A stretch of DNA of 64,000 nucleotides. Source: DATFDN01 sp963767645 (GTDB taxonomy: Bacteria > Pseudomonadota > Alphaproteobacteria > Acetobacterales > Acetobacteraceae). Positions 27,155 to 35,426 of this stretch are shown in pieces. Made by a program: the position numbers and the translations under genes. Below the pieces are notes generated by a model. It worked only from the letters and a program-made list of their open reading frames with translations. It made no database searches and was not told the origin of the DNA. Numbering within the stretch: position 1 is the first letter of the stretch; the number at the start of each line of letters is the position of its first letter. The DNA lies in assembly GCA_963767645.1 (NCBI GenBank), contig CAVYEW010000004.1, forward strand, positions 1 through 64,000, in the 5' to 3' direction.

Positions 27155-27363
27155 CAGGACGCTGCCGCGGATACCGCGATGACCAACTCGAGCTCTTGCC
27201 GCAAGGCGACCGCTTGTCCTACGGTGAGTTCGACGAACATGCGGCGTGCGGTTCCGTCCGAGCGTTCGCGCTTGAGCCGAAGGAAAACCGCGCCAGGAAC
27301 CGCCTGCACGGATAATGCGTTTGCCTCCGTATCAAGGTCCAAAACCGGAACTGCACTCGACAT
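27154..27363 (-). CDS. Small hypothetical protein
   Basis: A 69-residue protein (SSAVPVLDLDTEANALSVQA, then VPGAVFLRLKRERSDGTARR, then MFVELTVGQAVALRQELELV). The pattern of a beta-rich start and a final amphipathic helix with QAVALRQEL is seen in small proteobacterial proteins of unknown function. ATG 27363 is chosen; a GTG four codons earlier is possible. Its stop lies on the terminator stem shared with the convergent gene. Confidence 0.5.
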   Translation of the reverse strand: MSSAVPVLDLDTEANALSVQAVPGAVFLRLKRERSDGTARRMFVELTVGQAVALRQELELVIAVSAAAS

Positions 27364-27444
27364 CAGCGACCCCACGGTGGTTCAACTAAAAGTGAGGATT
27401 GCACGAGACGTTCCGGGGGGCAATATGAAACCGGGAGGTGTGAC

Positions 27445-27963
27445 ATGGGCTTTCTCGACCACCTACTGAGCGACGTCGGCAATCCCGCAGAGGGTCAGGT
27501 CGCCAAACTGGCCCCCATGCTCCTCTCCGCCTTGGGCGGGGGCGAGGGGCAGAGTGCGCAGGTCGCCGGCTTGTCCGGCCTGATCAGCCGGTTCCAGCAG
27601 GCCGGACTGGGCCAGATAGCCCAGAGCTGGATCAGCAATCAGACGCCCAACCAGTCAGTCACGCCGGAACAGGTCCATACGGCGCTTGGAGATCAGCACG
27701 TCTCGGCGCTCGCGGAGCAGATAGGGCTGCCCAAGAGTGGCCTCGTCTCGATGCTCGCCACCGTGCTTCCGAAGCTGGTCGACAGCCTGACCCCGAACGG
27801 CCAGCTGCCCCACGCGCCCGATACCACCCCGATCCAGCAAGCGGGTGCAGCGCCGAGTCCGGGCGAGGCAGCAGCGTCGGCAAGCAGGGACAGCGGGGTC
27901 GGCGGGGCGGTGGAGCAGAGCGACCCGACCGAGCCGGTACAGTCCGGGACCGTTCGCATCTAG
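27445..27963 (+). CDS. YidB family protein (DUF937)
   Basis: A 172-residue YidB-like protein. The opening MGFLDHLLSD and the block SGLISRFQQAGLGQIAQSWI then NQSVTPEQVHTALGDQHVSA match the family; LPKLVDSLTPNGQLP is its usual ending. The last 45 residues are a low-complexity extension. A GGGAGG site precedes ATG 27445. Function unknown; the family is widespread in proteobacteria. Confidence 0.88.
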   Translation: MGFLDHLLSDVGNPAEGQVAKLAPMLLSALGGGEGQSAQVAGLSGLISRFQQAGLGQIAQSWISNQTPNQSVTPEQVHTALGDQHVSALAEQIGLPKSGLVSMLATVLPKLVDSLTPNGQLPHAPDTTPIQQAGAAPSPGEAAASASRDSGVGGAVEQSDPTEPVQSGTVRI

Positions 27964-27979
27964 AGCCAAGCGGCCGGCC

Positions 27980-28014
27980 CTCACCCCAGCCCTCTCCCGC
28001 AAGCGGGAGAGGGG
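27980..28014. repeat. Palindromic intergenic repeat, family B copy 2 (terminator-like)
   Basis: A CCTCTCCCGC arm, AA loop and GCGGGAGAGG arm at 27991-28012 form a 10-bp perfect hairpin. It sits between the convergent YidB-like and PBP genes. The unit resembles copies at 20226-20308 and 36231-36304. It may double as a terminator. Confidence 0.65.
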
Positions 28015-28029
28015 CATTGAGCGCACCGC

Positions 28030-29847
28030 TTATCGAAGCCCAGCGGCAATGTCGTGGAACAGCCGGGCGGGCAACGTGCCGCCGAGCACGTCACGCATCG
28101 GCTGGTCCCCGTCGTTGCCTAGCCAGATCCCGACGATGCGGTTGTTGATCCCCCCGATGAACCAGGCGTCGCGGGAATCCTGCGTGGTCCCGGTCTTGCC
28201 CGCGACCGCCCGGTCGGGGATGGCGGCCTGTCGGCCGGTGCCGCGATCGACTACGGCGCGCAGCATCCGCGCCATGCTCTGCGCGGTCTCCGGCGCGATC
28301 GCCTGAACCGGCGGCGTGATCCGCGCGGCCGTCATCCGACCGCCGGCGGCGATGGCGGCGATCCCGAACGGCGTGACGCGGCGGCCGCCATTCAGGAAGG
28401 CGGCGTAGGCGCTGGTCAGTTCCAGCAGCCCGACCTCTCCGGTACCAAGCGCCAGGGAAGCGTTGTCGGGCAGCCGGTCGGCGATGCCGAGCCGCGCCGC
28501 CGCACTGGCCACGGAGCGCGCCCCACCCGCCTCCAGCAGAAGACGAACCGCGGCGGTGTTAACCGATTGAGCCAGCGCCTCCTCGACCGAAATCTCGCCC
28601 AGGAATCGGTGATCGAAGTTTTGCGGGCTCCACCCGCCGAGGCGGATGGGCGCGTCCAGCACCGGATCGTCGGGCCGGACGCCATGCTCCAATGCGGCGA
28701 GCCAGACGAAGGGCTTGAAGGCCGAGCCGGGCTGACGGCGCGCGAGCGTCGCGCGATTGAACGGCGAGTCGTGGTAGTCGCGCCCGCCCACCATCGCACG
28801 CACCGCGCCGGTCGCGGCGTCGAGCACGACGACGGCGCCCTCGGTGGCGTGATGGGCAGCGCCGGCCCCCTGGAGCATCGCCGCGAGCCGCTGCTCGGCC
28901 AGGGCCTGCGCCGCGGGCTCGAGCGTTGTGCGTAGGGTCGCATCCTCGTCCTGCGGCAGCGCCGCCTCGGCCTGCGCCGCCGCCCAATCGGCGAACCAGC
29001 CCGCCTCGGTCACACGTCCGCCTGAAAAACGGATCTGCCGGGCGGCTGCGTCGGCCTGCACCTGGCTGATGTCGCCCGTCGCGACCATCGCCGCGAGCAC
29101 CTGACGCGCCCGTGCCGCCGCCGAATCGGGATCGACGCGCGGGTTGAAGCGAGAAGGGGCACGGGGCAGTCCGACAAGCACGGCCGTCTGCCACAACGTG
29201 AGCCGGCGCGCCGGCACGCCGAAATAGAGCCGGGCGGCGGCGTCGATGCCGAACGCGCCGGAGCCGAAATAGACGCGGTTGAGCCAGATCTCCAGGATCT
29301 GCTGGCGGCTGAAATGCCGCGCCAGCCAGACCGTCAGCATCAATTCCTGCACCTTGCGCCGGAATGTCCTGGTGTTGCTCAGGAAAAGATTCTTCGCGAC
29401 CTGCTGCGTGATGGTGGACCCGCCCTGGATGATGCGGCCGTGCAGGAGGTCGGTGGACGCGGCGCGGGCCATGCCGATCGGGTCGATCCCCGGTTCGCGC
29501 CAGAAGCGCCGGTCCTCGATCGCCACGGCGGCTGCGGGGACGAAGCGCGGCAGATCGCGCAGCCGCACCGTCTCGCCTACCACGTCGCCGAAGCTTGCGA
29601 AGATCCGGCCCGTCGAGTCCTCGAGCGTGAGGCTCGGCCGCCGCGCGGGGTCGAGCGCCATCTCCGGGCGCGGCAGGTCACGCGCGAACCAGAGCAGCAG
29701 GGCGGCGATGCCCAGTGTCGCCCAGATGGCCCCGATCAGAAGCAGGCGCAGCGCCCTTGGCCAGCGCCGAGCCGGGCGCGCTACCCGGTCGCTGCTGGGC
29801 GTGTTCGCCTGAATCGGATGGCCGGAAGGCGCGGGGACGCGCGGCAT
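28030..29847 (-). CDS. Class A penicillin-binding protein (PBP1-type)
   Basis: A 605-residue bifunctional peptidoglycan synthase. After a cytoplasmic N-terminus and one membrane segment (LRLLLIGAIWATLGIAALLL) comes a GT51 glycosyltransferase with EDRRFW and GGSTITQQVAKNLFLSNTR. It is followed by a transpeptidase with the catalytic SxxK in PGSAFKPFVW, SxN in QSVNTA and KTGTT. ATG 29847 is used; a GTG seven codons upstream is also open. All catalytic motifs are intact. It is shorter than E. coli PBP1A, closer to PbpC/PBP1-like alphaproteobacterial forms. Confidence 0.9.
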   Translation of the reverse strand: MPRVPAPSGHPIQANTPSSDRVARPARRWPRALRLLLIGAIWATLGIAALLLWFARDLPRPEMALDPARRPSLTLEDSTGRIFASFGDVVGETVRLRDLPRFVPAAAVAIEDRRFWREPGIDPIGMARAASTDLLHGRIIQGGSTITQQVAKNLFLSNTRTFRRKVQELMLTVWLARHFSRQQILEIWLNRVYFGSGAFGIDAAARLYFGVPARRLTLWQTAVLVGLPRAPSRFNPRVDPDSAAARARQVLAAMVATGDISQVQADAAARQIRFSGGRVTEAGWFADWAAAQAEAALPQDEDATLRTTLEPAAQALAEQRLAAMLQGAGAAHHATEGAVVVLDAATGAVRAMVGGRDYHDSPFNRATLARRQPGSAFKPFVWLAALEHGVRPDDPVLDAPIRLGGWSPQNFDHRFLGEISVEEALAQSVNTAAVRLLLEAGGARSVASAAARLGIADRLPDNASLALGTGEVGLLELTSAYAAFLNGGRRVTPFGIAAIAAGGRMTAARITPPVQAIAPETAQSMARMLRAVVDRGTGRQAAIPDRAVAGKTGTTQDSRDAWFIGGINNRIVGIWLGNDGDQPMRDVLGGTLPARLFHDIAAGLR

Positions 29848-29948
29848 GGCCGCACTGTGACCGATCACGAGGGCGTTCCGAAAGTCCCACGTTGCCCCGG
29901 ACCGCCCGGCCGATCAGGATGCGCGGCGCAACGGCGAGGGCGGTCGGC

Positions 29949-30860
29949 ATGAAGGGTCTATTCATGGACGCGGTCGATGATCTGGGCGAGGTGTTCCGCC
30001 GGGTCGCCCGGCCTGACGATCCGCCTGTGGACGTGAACGAGCAGGCCGACATCGCGCCGGAGGAACTGCCGGGCCTGCTCGCCGGCTACGATTTCGTGCT
30101 GGACGACCATAGCCAGATGCCCACGGGGCAGATGCGCGCCTGCCCTGGCCTTCGCCACATCATTTTCCTCGGCACCGGCGCGCGCAGCTACATGAACCCG
30201 GAGGAACTGGCCGGGCTCGGCATCACCGTCCACATCATCAAGGGCTATGGCGACACCGCCGTGGCCGAGCACAGCATCGCGCTTATATGGGCGGCGGCGC
30301 GCGACATTGCGCGCATGGACCGCGGCATGCGCGCCGGTGCCTGGGTCCGCACCGAGGGACCGCAGCTCACCGGTAAGACGATCGGCCTGATCGGCTATGG
30401 CGGGATCGGTGCCGAGGTGGCGCGCCTCGCCGGCGGGATGGGGATGCGGGTGCTCGCCTGGAACCGGACGCCGAAATCGGCACCGGACGTGCGCTTCGTT
30501 TCCATCGACGAGCTGCTGGCGCAGAGCGACGTGGTATCGCTGCACCTGCTGCTGACGGACGAGACGCGCGGCTTCCTCTCGGCCGAGCGGCTGGCGCGGC
30601 TACGGCCAAGCGCGATCCTGGTGAACACCGCGCGCGGTGCCCTGGTCGATGAGGACGCCATGATCGAGGCGCTCCGCGCCGGCCGGCTGCGCCATGCCGC
30701 GCTCGACGTGTTCACCGAGGAGCCGCTGCCGCCGGGGCATAGGCTGACGACGATGGACAACGTGACGCTGTCGGCACACAGCGCCTTCCGCACGCCGGAG
30801 GCCAGCGAGATGCTGCTGCGGCGGGCGCTGGACATCGCGCGGACGCTGGGGCAAGCGTGA
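29949..30860 (+). CDS. D-2-hydroxyacid dehydrogenase (NAD(P)-dependent)
   Basis: A 303-residue dehydrogenase of the 2-hydroxyacid/phosphoglycerate family. It has the Rossmann motif IGYGGIGAEVARLAGGMG (about residues 145-162), the catalytic Arg in NTARGALVDEDAM, the Glu in DVFTEEPLPPGH and the catalytic His in LSAHSAFRTPE. ATG 29949 is chosen; an ATG five codons later is also possible. The substrate is not determined. Its stop lies seven bases before the split tRNA-Leu gene. Confidence 0.88.
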   Translation: MKGLFMDAVDDLGEVFRRVARPDDPPVDVNEQADIAPEELPGLLAGYDFVLDDHSQMPTGQMRACPGLRHIIFLGTGARSYMNPEELAGLGITVHIIKGYGDTAVAEHSIALIWAAARDIARMDRGMRAGAWVRTEGPQLTGKTIGLIGYGGIGAEVARLAGGMGMRVLAWNRTPKSAPDVRFVSIDELLAQSDVVSLHLLLTDETRGFLSAERLARLRPSAILVNTARGALVDEDAMIEALRAGRLRHAALDVFTEEPLPPGHRLTTMDNVTLSAHSAFRTPEASEMLLRRALDIARTLGQA

Positions 30861-30867
30861 TTGAAAA

Positions 30868-31174
30868 GCGGACGTGGCGAAATCGGTAGACGCAGCAGAC
30901 TTCATCGGAGTGCCCCGGGGGAAACGCCGGGAGCAGAACCGCTCAAAGTCGGGGAACGCCGATCGGTGCGAGCCGAGGCCGATCCCGAGCCAAGCCCCCT
31001 GCTTGGGGGAAGGTGTAGAGACTGGACGGGCGGCGCCTACGGCCCGACAGGGCTAGGGCGAAGGGACAGTCCAGACCACGAACGCCCGCCATGCGGGCGG
31101 CGGCGGAAGCCGAAGTGGTACGAAAATCTGCTTCTCCAACGAGAGTGCGGGTTCAAGTCCCGCCGTCCGCACCA
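30868..31174 (+). tRNA. tRNA-Leu (UAA), interrupted by a group I intron
   Basis: The 5' exon (30868-30902) carries acceptor strand GCGGACG, the D arm and the 5' half of the anticodon arm (GCAGA-CTT). The 3' exon (31123-31174) resumes AAAA-TCTGC, then a long variable arm, T arm TTCAAGT, acceptor CGTCCGC, discriminator A and encoded CCA. Spliced, the loop is CTTAAAA with anticodon TAA, and the anticodon stem GCAGA/TCTGC pairs perfectly. The intron lies between U34 and A35. The mature length is 87 nt with CCA, normal for leucine tRNA. Confidence 0.93.
30903..31122 (+). ncRNA. Group I intron (tRNA-Leu, IC3-like)
   Basis: A 220-nt intron with group I features. It ends in G (31122). P1 pairs exon ACTT with GAGT at 30908-30911, giving U.G at the 5' splice site. 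Conserved core pieces match the cyanobacterial tRNA-Leu intron in order: CTCAAAGTCGGGGAAC (30942-30957), GATCCCGAGCCAAGCC (30981-30996), GGAAGGTGTAGAGACTGGAC near 31008-31027, and ACAGTCC near 31066-31072. P4 is TCGGG/CCCGA and P7 is GACTG (31020-31024) with CAGTC (31067-31071). There is no open reading frame for a homing enzyme. Splicing is probably autocatalytic. Confidence 0.9.
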
Positions 31175-31175
31175 C

Positions 31176-31270
31176 TCACCGTCATGCTCGCGCTCGTCGC
31201 GAGCACCCCCGCCCTCTTCACGCCGCCACGATGGCGTGGATGCCCGTGACAAGCACGGGCATGACGGTGA
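31176..31270. repeat. Intergenic palindromic repeat, family A copy 1
   Basis: A 95-bp element bounded by 12-bp perfect inverted repeats (TCACCGTCATGC and its complement), containing a second CGC/GCG palindrome. It begins one base after the tRNA-Leu CCA end and runs to the tail of the convergent dehydrogenase gene. Related but degenerate copies lie at 36124-36190 and 58530-58675. Confidence 0.7.
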
Positions 31271-31296
31271 AAGCTACGCGCTTGCGATGCTGGAGA

Positions 31297-32775
31297 TTAC
31301 GTCCCGATCCCGCCGATCGCCAGGTACTTGATCTCCAAGTATTCCTCGATCCCGTATTTCGATCCCTCGCGCCCGAGCCCGGAGAACTTCATGCCCCCGA
31401 ACGGCGCCTCGGCAGTCGAGATGATGCCTTCGTTGACGCCGATCAGCCCGCTTTCCAGCGCCTCCGCCACGCGGAAGATCCGGCCGACGTCGCGGGCATA
31501 GAAATACGCCGCGAGCCCGAACTCGGTGTCGTTGGCGAGGCGGATCGCCTCCTCCTCGGTCTTGAAGCGGAACAGCGGCGCCACCGGGCCGAACGTCTCC
31601 TCGTGGAAGATCACGGCATCGGGCGGCACCTCAGCCAGCAGCGTCGGCTCGAAGAAGTTGCCGCCCAGCTTGTGGCGCTTGCCGCCGGTCAGCACCTTGG
31701 CGCCGCGCTTGGTGGCGTCGGCGATGTGCTCCTCAACCTTTGCCACAGCGTCGGGGTTGATCAGCGGACCCTGCACGACACCCGGCTCCATGCCGTTGCC
31801 GACCTTCATCGCCTCGATCGCGGCCTTGAACTTCTGCGCGAACGCATCGTACACGCCGTCCTGCACCAAAATGCGGTTGGAGCAGACGCAGGTCTGGCCG
31901 GTGTTGCGGTATTTGCTGGCCATCGCGCCCTGCACGGCCGCGTCGAGATCGGCGTCGTCGAACACGATGAACGGCGCGTTGCCGCCCAGTTCCATGCTGG
32001 TCTTCTTGATGGTCGGCGCGCATTGCGCGAGCAGCTTGGCGCCCACCTCGGTCGAGCCCGTAAAGGACAGCTTGCGCACGGTCGGGTTGGAGGTGAGTTC
32101 GCGCCCGGTCTCCCCGGACGGGCCGGTGATGATGTTGCACACGCCGGGCGGCATCCCGGCGCGTTCGGCGAGCACCGCGAGCGCCAGCGCGGAGAACGGC
32201 GTCTGGCTCGCCGGGCGGATCACGCCGGTGCAGCCGGCAGCCCAGCCCGGTCCGGCCTTGCGGGTGATCATCGCGGCCGGGAAGTTCCATGGCGTGATCG
32301 CGGCGAAGACGCCGATCGGCTCCTTCTGCACCAGGATGCGCCGCCCCCTGGCGTTCTGCGGGATGGTGTCGCCGTAGATCCGCTTTCCTTCCTCGGCGAA
32401 CCAGTCGATGAAGCTCGCGGCGTAGGCGATCTCGCCCTTGCTCTCGGCGAGCGGCTTGCCTTGCTCGGCGGTCATGATGACCGCGAGGTCGTCGGTATTG
32501 GCGAGCATCAGATCCGACAGCTTGCGCAGGATCGCCCCGCGCTCCTTGGCCAGCATGGCCCGCCATTTCGGATAGGCGCGCGACGCCGCCTCGATCGCCC
32601 GGCGCGTCTCGTCCGCGCCCAGGGCGGGCACTTCGCCGATCGCCTCGCCGGTGGCCGGGTTCTTGACCGTCAGGGTCTTGCCGCTGTCGGCCTGCACCCA
32701 TTTGCCGTCGATGCAGTTGGCCTGCCGGAACAGCGTCGGGTCCTTCAGCGGCAGCGGGCTGGTGGGGTTGAGCAT
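31297..32775 (-). CDS. gabD: Succinate-semialdehyde dehydrogenase family
   Basis: A 492-residue aldehyde dehydrogenase converting succinate semialdehyde to succinate. Signature parts are PWNFPAAMITRKAGPGWAAG, MELGGNAPFIVFDDADLDAA with the catalytic Glu, and NTGQTCVCSNRILVQ with the catalytic Cys; FGGMKFSGLGREGSKYGIEEY is typical of GabD. A GGAGGGAG site precedes ATG 32775. The middle has some unusual residues (GCTGVIRPASQTP where TVVIKPAEQTP is common), so the exact substrate could differ. Single gene. Confidence 0.9.
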   Translation of the reverse strand: MLNPTSPLPLKDPTLFRQANCIDGKWVQADSGKTLTVKNPATGEAIGEVPALGADETRRAIEAASRAYPKWRAMLAKERGAILRKLSDLMLANTDDLAVIMTAEQGKPLAESKGEIAYAASFIDWFAEEGKRIYGDTIPQNARGRRILVQKEPIGVFAAITPWNFPAAMITRKAGPGWAAGCTGVIRPASQTPFSALALAVLAERAGMPPGVCNIITGPSGETGRELTSNPTVRKLSFTGSTEVGAKLLAQCAPTIKKTSMELGGNAPFIVFDDADLDAAVQGAMASKYRNTGQTCVCSNRILVQDGVYDAFAQKFKAAIEAMKVGNGMEPGVVQGPLINPDAVAKVEEHIADATKRGAKVLTGGKRHKLGGNFFEPTLLAEVPPDAVIFHEETFGPVAPLFRFKTEEEAIRLANDTEFGLAAYFYARDVGRIFRVAEALESGLIGVNEGIISTAEAPFGGMKFSGLGREGSKYGIEEYLEIKYLAIGGIGT

Positions 32776-32843
32776 GATGGGGCTCCCTCCTGGATTGAGG
32801 GAAAGATAGGCTCTTGGGCAGAGCGTGTCAGTGCCTGGAAGCG

Positions 32844-33473
32844 TCAGGCGCCGCGCAGCGCAGGCGGACGGAGGCGCGCGGCGACGCCCTCGATCCGGCG
32901 GCGCACGCGCCCGATCCGGCCGACACCGGCAAGGCGGCGGTCGAGGAAGGCGAGCGTGTCCACGTCCTCCTCGCTGGTGTCGCGCACCCAAAACAGCAAG
33001 GTCGCGGAATACACTCCGGCAAGCGTGGCGCGCTTCGTGTACCAAGAGAAATCGGCCGAGCGGTCGCCGGAGGCGTGCCAGATCGCATCAACGGTGCGCG
33101 CGGTGCAGGCGGCGGCCACGCGCGCATTGCCCGGCAACGCGAGCACGCCAAGGGCGCGGCGCGCCGCCTCCTTATGCAGTCGGTTCTGGCGGAAACGCAG
33201 CGCGATGAGGGCGCGCACGCGCGCCGGCACGCGCAAGAGAGTCATGTCCAGCGCTGCCGCTGCCTCTTCCATCCGCCGGTCGGCAAGGTCGCAGTATGCC
33301 TCGATCATATCCGGCGCACCGGCGGGGAACAGCAAGGCGGCGTCCTCAGGGTCTTGCCCGATCGCGACCAGTCCTTGGCGCAGGGCACGGAAGGTCCAGC
33401 CGTCGAACGGCACGTTCGGCAGCAGCGCGTCGATCGCCGCGTCGCGCTCGGGGCTGCGCTCGGGCGGGTGCAT
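32844..33473 (-). CDS. COQ9 family ubiquinone biosynthesis protein
   Basis: A 209-residue COQ9-like protein, a lipid-binding helper for the COQ7-type hydroxylase of ubiquinone synthesis. Recognisable stretches are LLPNVPFDGWTFRALRQG near residue 18, RVRALIALRFRQNRLHKEA and ADFSWYTKRATLAGVYSATL. Its ATG overlaps the deformylase stop (ATGA), so the two are translationally coupled. The frame is also open upstream through the broken deformylase, but that extension is a frameshift artefact, not part of COQ9. Confidence 0.88.
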   Translation of the reverse strand: MHPPERSPERDAAIDALLPNVPFDGWTFRALRQGLVAIGQDPEDAALLFPAGAPDMIEAYCDLADRRMEEAAAALDMTLLRVPARVRALIALRFRQNRLHKEAARRALGVLALPGNARVAAACTARTVDAIWHASGDRSADFSWYTKRATLAGVYSATLLFWVRDTSEEDVDTLAFLDRRLAGVGRIGRVRRRIEGVAARLRPPALRGA

Positions 33474-34022
33474 CAGGATTTCCCCTTGCCGTCGGCCAGC
33501 GCCGCGCGCGCCAGATCCTCGGTGAAGCCGAACAGCCGGAAGTCGTTCAGGCGCATGGTGTAGAGGATCCCGTCCAGATGGTCGGTACTCGTGCTGGATC
33601 ACGCCGGCATGGAAGCCCGACACAATGCGTTCCACGGCGCTTCCCTCGCAGTCGACGCCGCGATAGCGCACGCGGCGCGCGCGGGGGACGGCGCCCCGCA
33701 ATCCGGGGATCGAGAGGCATGCCTCCCAGCGCAGCACCCGGTCTTCGGACAGCAGCTCGAGCTCGGGGTTGATGAGCACCGAGGTGCCGACCGCGACATC
33801 CTCGGGCTCGGCGCTCCCGCGTTCGGCGGGGATGCGGAAGACGAACAGGCGCAGCGGCACATGCACCTGCGGCGCCGCCAGGCCCACGCCGGGCGCATCC
33901 TCCATCGTCTCGATCATATCCGCGACCAGGCGGCGGATCTCCGGCGCACTGGGATCGGGAACCGGTTCGCAGCGACGAACCAGCACCGGGTTGCCCATCC
34001 GAGCGATCTTGAGAATAGCCAT
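33473..34022 (-). pseudogene. def: Peptide deformylase with one-base insertion
   Basis: A deformylase removes formyl groups from new proteins. The opening MAILKIARMGNPVLVRRCEP, motif 1 GVGLAAPQ and motif 2 EACLSIPGLRG (family EGCLS) are in one frame. Motif 3 HEYDHLDG is split: after HEY one extra base (33584-33585, GG on the plus strand) shifts the frame. Removing it restores DHLDGILYTMRLNDFRLFGF and a stop at the COQ9 ATG. As given, the catalytic HExxH is lost. This is either a sequencing error or a dead paralogue. Confidence 0.85.
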
Positions 34023-34168
34023 CTTGGCTCCGATATGGGCCGCGGTCCGGGTTTCGCGAGAGTGGCGGGCATGGTAATAGCCACCTGCCCGGCTTGTATG
34101 CCAAGCGCGGGACCGAAGGCGCGTCCCCGGCAGTCGCGGGACGGCACGACGAAGGAGCAGGCGGCCAA

Positions 34169-34372
34169 GTGCAGGTTCTCGTTCGCGACAACAACGTCGA
34201 TCAGGCGCTGAAAGCGCTCAAGAAGAAGATGCAGCGGGAGGGGGTGTTCCGCGAAATGAAGCTTCGGCGCCATTACGAGAAGCCGTCGGAGCGCCGCGCC
34301 CGCGAGGCGGCCGAGGCGGTGCGCCGCGCCCGCAAGCTGGAGCGCAAGCGTCTGGAGCGCGAAGGCTTCTGA
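34169..34372 (+). CDS. rpsU: 30S ribosomal protein S21
   Basis: A 67-residue basic ribosomal protein. MQVLVRDNNVDQALKALKKK starts at GTG 34169, preceded by AAGGAG, then MQREGVFREMKLRRHYEKPS; the basic tail RARKLERKRLEREGF fits alphaproteobacterial S21. The longer frame upstream is not family-like. It is a stand-alone gene between deformylase (divergent) and the metal exporter. Confidence 0.93.
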   Translation: MQVLVRDNNVDQALKALKKKMQREGVFREMKLRRHYEKPSERRAREAAEAVRRARKLERKRLEREGF

Positions 34373-34443
34373 TGCCCTGCCCCGCACCGGGCGGGGCTCT
34401 TCCGGAAGATCGCTGCGTCGGCTCGCACGCGGAGCAGGCCGCC

Positions 34444-35358
34444 ATGCCGCATGACCATCACGGACATTCCCATGCGCAGCCGGACGGCGGCGGAAGGGCA
34501 TTCGCGATCGGGGCCGCGATCAACCTCGCCTATGTCATCATCGAGGCCCTGGTCGGCATTGCCATCCACTCCACCGCGCTGCTTGCCGATGCCGGCCATA
34601 ACCTGGGCGACGTGATCGGGCTGGTGGGGGGCTGGGTCGCGGTCTGGCTCGGCGCTCGGCGGCCGACAGCACAGTTCACCTACGGGATGCGGCGCGCTTC
34701 GATCCTGTCGGCGCTGGCTAATGCGGTGATCCTGCTAGTCGTGACAGGGGCGATCGCGCTGGAAGCGGCACAGCGGCTCGCCAACCCGGTCCCGACCGAC
34801 GGCTTCATCATCATGGCGGTGTCGCTTGCCGGCATCGCCGTCAACGGCGTCTCGGCCTGGCTACTCGCCGCCGGGCGCGAAAGCGACCTCAATGTGCGGG
34901 CGGCATTCGCGCACATGGCCGCCGATGCCGGGCTCGCGGCCGGGATCGCGGTGGCCGGGGTAGTGATCGCGGTGACAGGCTGGAACCGGGTGGATGCGGC
35001 GGTGAGCCTGGTGGTGGCCTGCGTCATCGTCGTCAACACCTGGGAGTTGCTGCGGGAGTTGGTCAGCTTGTCGTTGGATGCCGTTCCCGAGGGCATCGAT
35101 CCCGAGGCGGTCGCGGCCTGGTTGCGCGCCTTGCCCGGCGTGAGCGAGCTGCACGACCTCCATATCTGGGGCCTGTCCACCACCGAGACGGCGCTGACCG
35201 CCCATCTGGTCCGCGACGACGCCACCGCTGACGCGGCACTCCTGTCCCGCGTTCCGGCCGAGTTGCGCGAGCGGTTCGGGATCGGCCATGCCACCGTGCA
35301 GCTTGAAACGCGGGAGTGCGCTCGCACCTGCACGCTGCGCCCGGCACACGTGGTCTGA
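34444..35358 (+). CDS. Cation diffusion facilitator family transporter
   Basis: A 304-residue inner-membrane metal exporter. It has a His-rich start (HDHHGHSH), about six membrane segments with the HALLADAGHN-type metal motif STALLADAGHNLGDVIGL, and the second metal site FAHMAADAGLAA. The C-terminal cytoplasmic domain includes LPGVSELHDLHIWGLSTTET. This is typical of CzcD/ZitB-like zinc exporters. ATG 34444 follows GGAG; the longer upstream frame is not conserved. Confidence 0.9.
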   Translation: MPHDHHGHSHAQPDGGGRAFAIGAAINLAYVIIEALVGIAIHSTALLADAGHNLGDVIGLVGGWVAVWLGARRPTAQFTYGMRRASILSALANAVILLVVTGAIALEAAQRLANPVPTDGFIIMAVSLAGIAVNGVSAWLLAAGRESDLNVRAAFAHMAADAGLAAGIAVAGVVIAVTGWNRVDAAVSLVVACVIVVNTWELLRELVSLSLDAVPEGIDPEAVAAWLRALPGVSELHDLHIWGLSTTETALTAHLVRDDATADAALLSRVPAELRERFGIGHATVQLETRECARTCTLRPAHVV

Positions 35359-35359
35359 T

Positions 35360-35376
35360 CCAGTTTACCTAACTGG
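35360..35376. promoter_or_regulatory. Inverted repeat, possible TetR operator
   Basis: CCAGTT-N5-AACTGG, a 6-bp perfect inverted repeat 50 bases before the TetR gene. A related AACTGGTTAAACC-type sequence is in the pcaH/aroQ divergent promoter (minus-strand reading near 57138-57151). The position suits autoregulation; binding is not shown. Confidence 0.4.
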
Positions 35377-35426
35377 TTCGCACAACCCATGCTACGCTGG
35401 CGCCCTACCGCGCAAGGGCGACCGGC

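Noticed and set aside
31231..33525. Long open frame on the plus strand (764 codons) across the aldehyde dehydrogenase gene
   Set aside because: It is antisense to an intact gabD-like gene and has a composition typical of mirror frames in GC-rich DNA; no family-like sequence.
32844..34022. A real deformylase-COQ9 fusion protein
   Set aside because: The joining is caused by one extra base inside the HEYDHLDG motif. Removing it restores two normal genes with an ATGA overlap.
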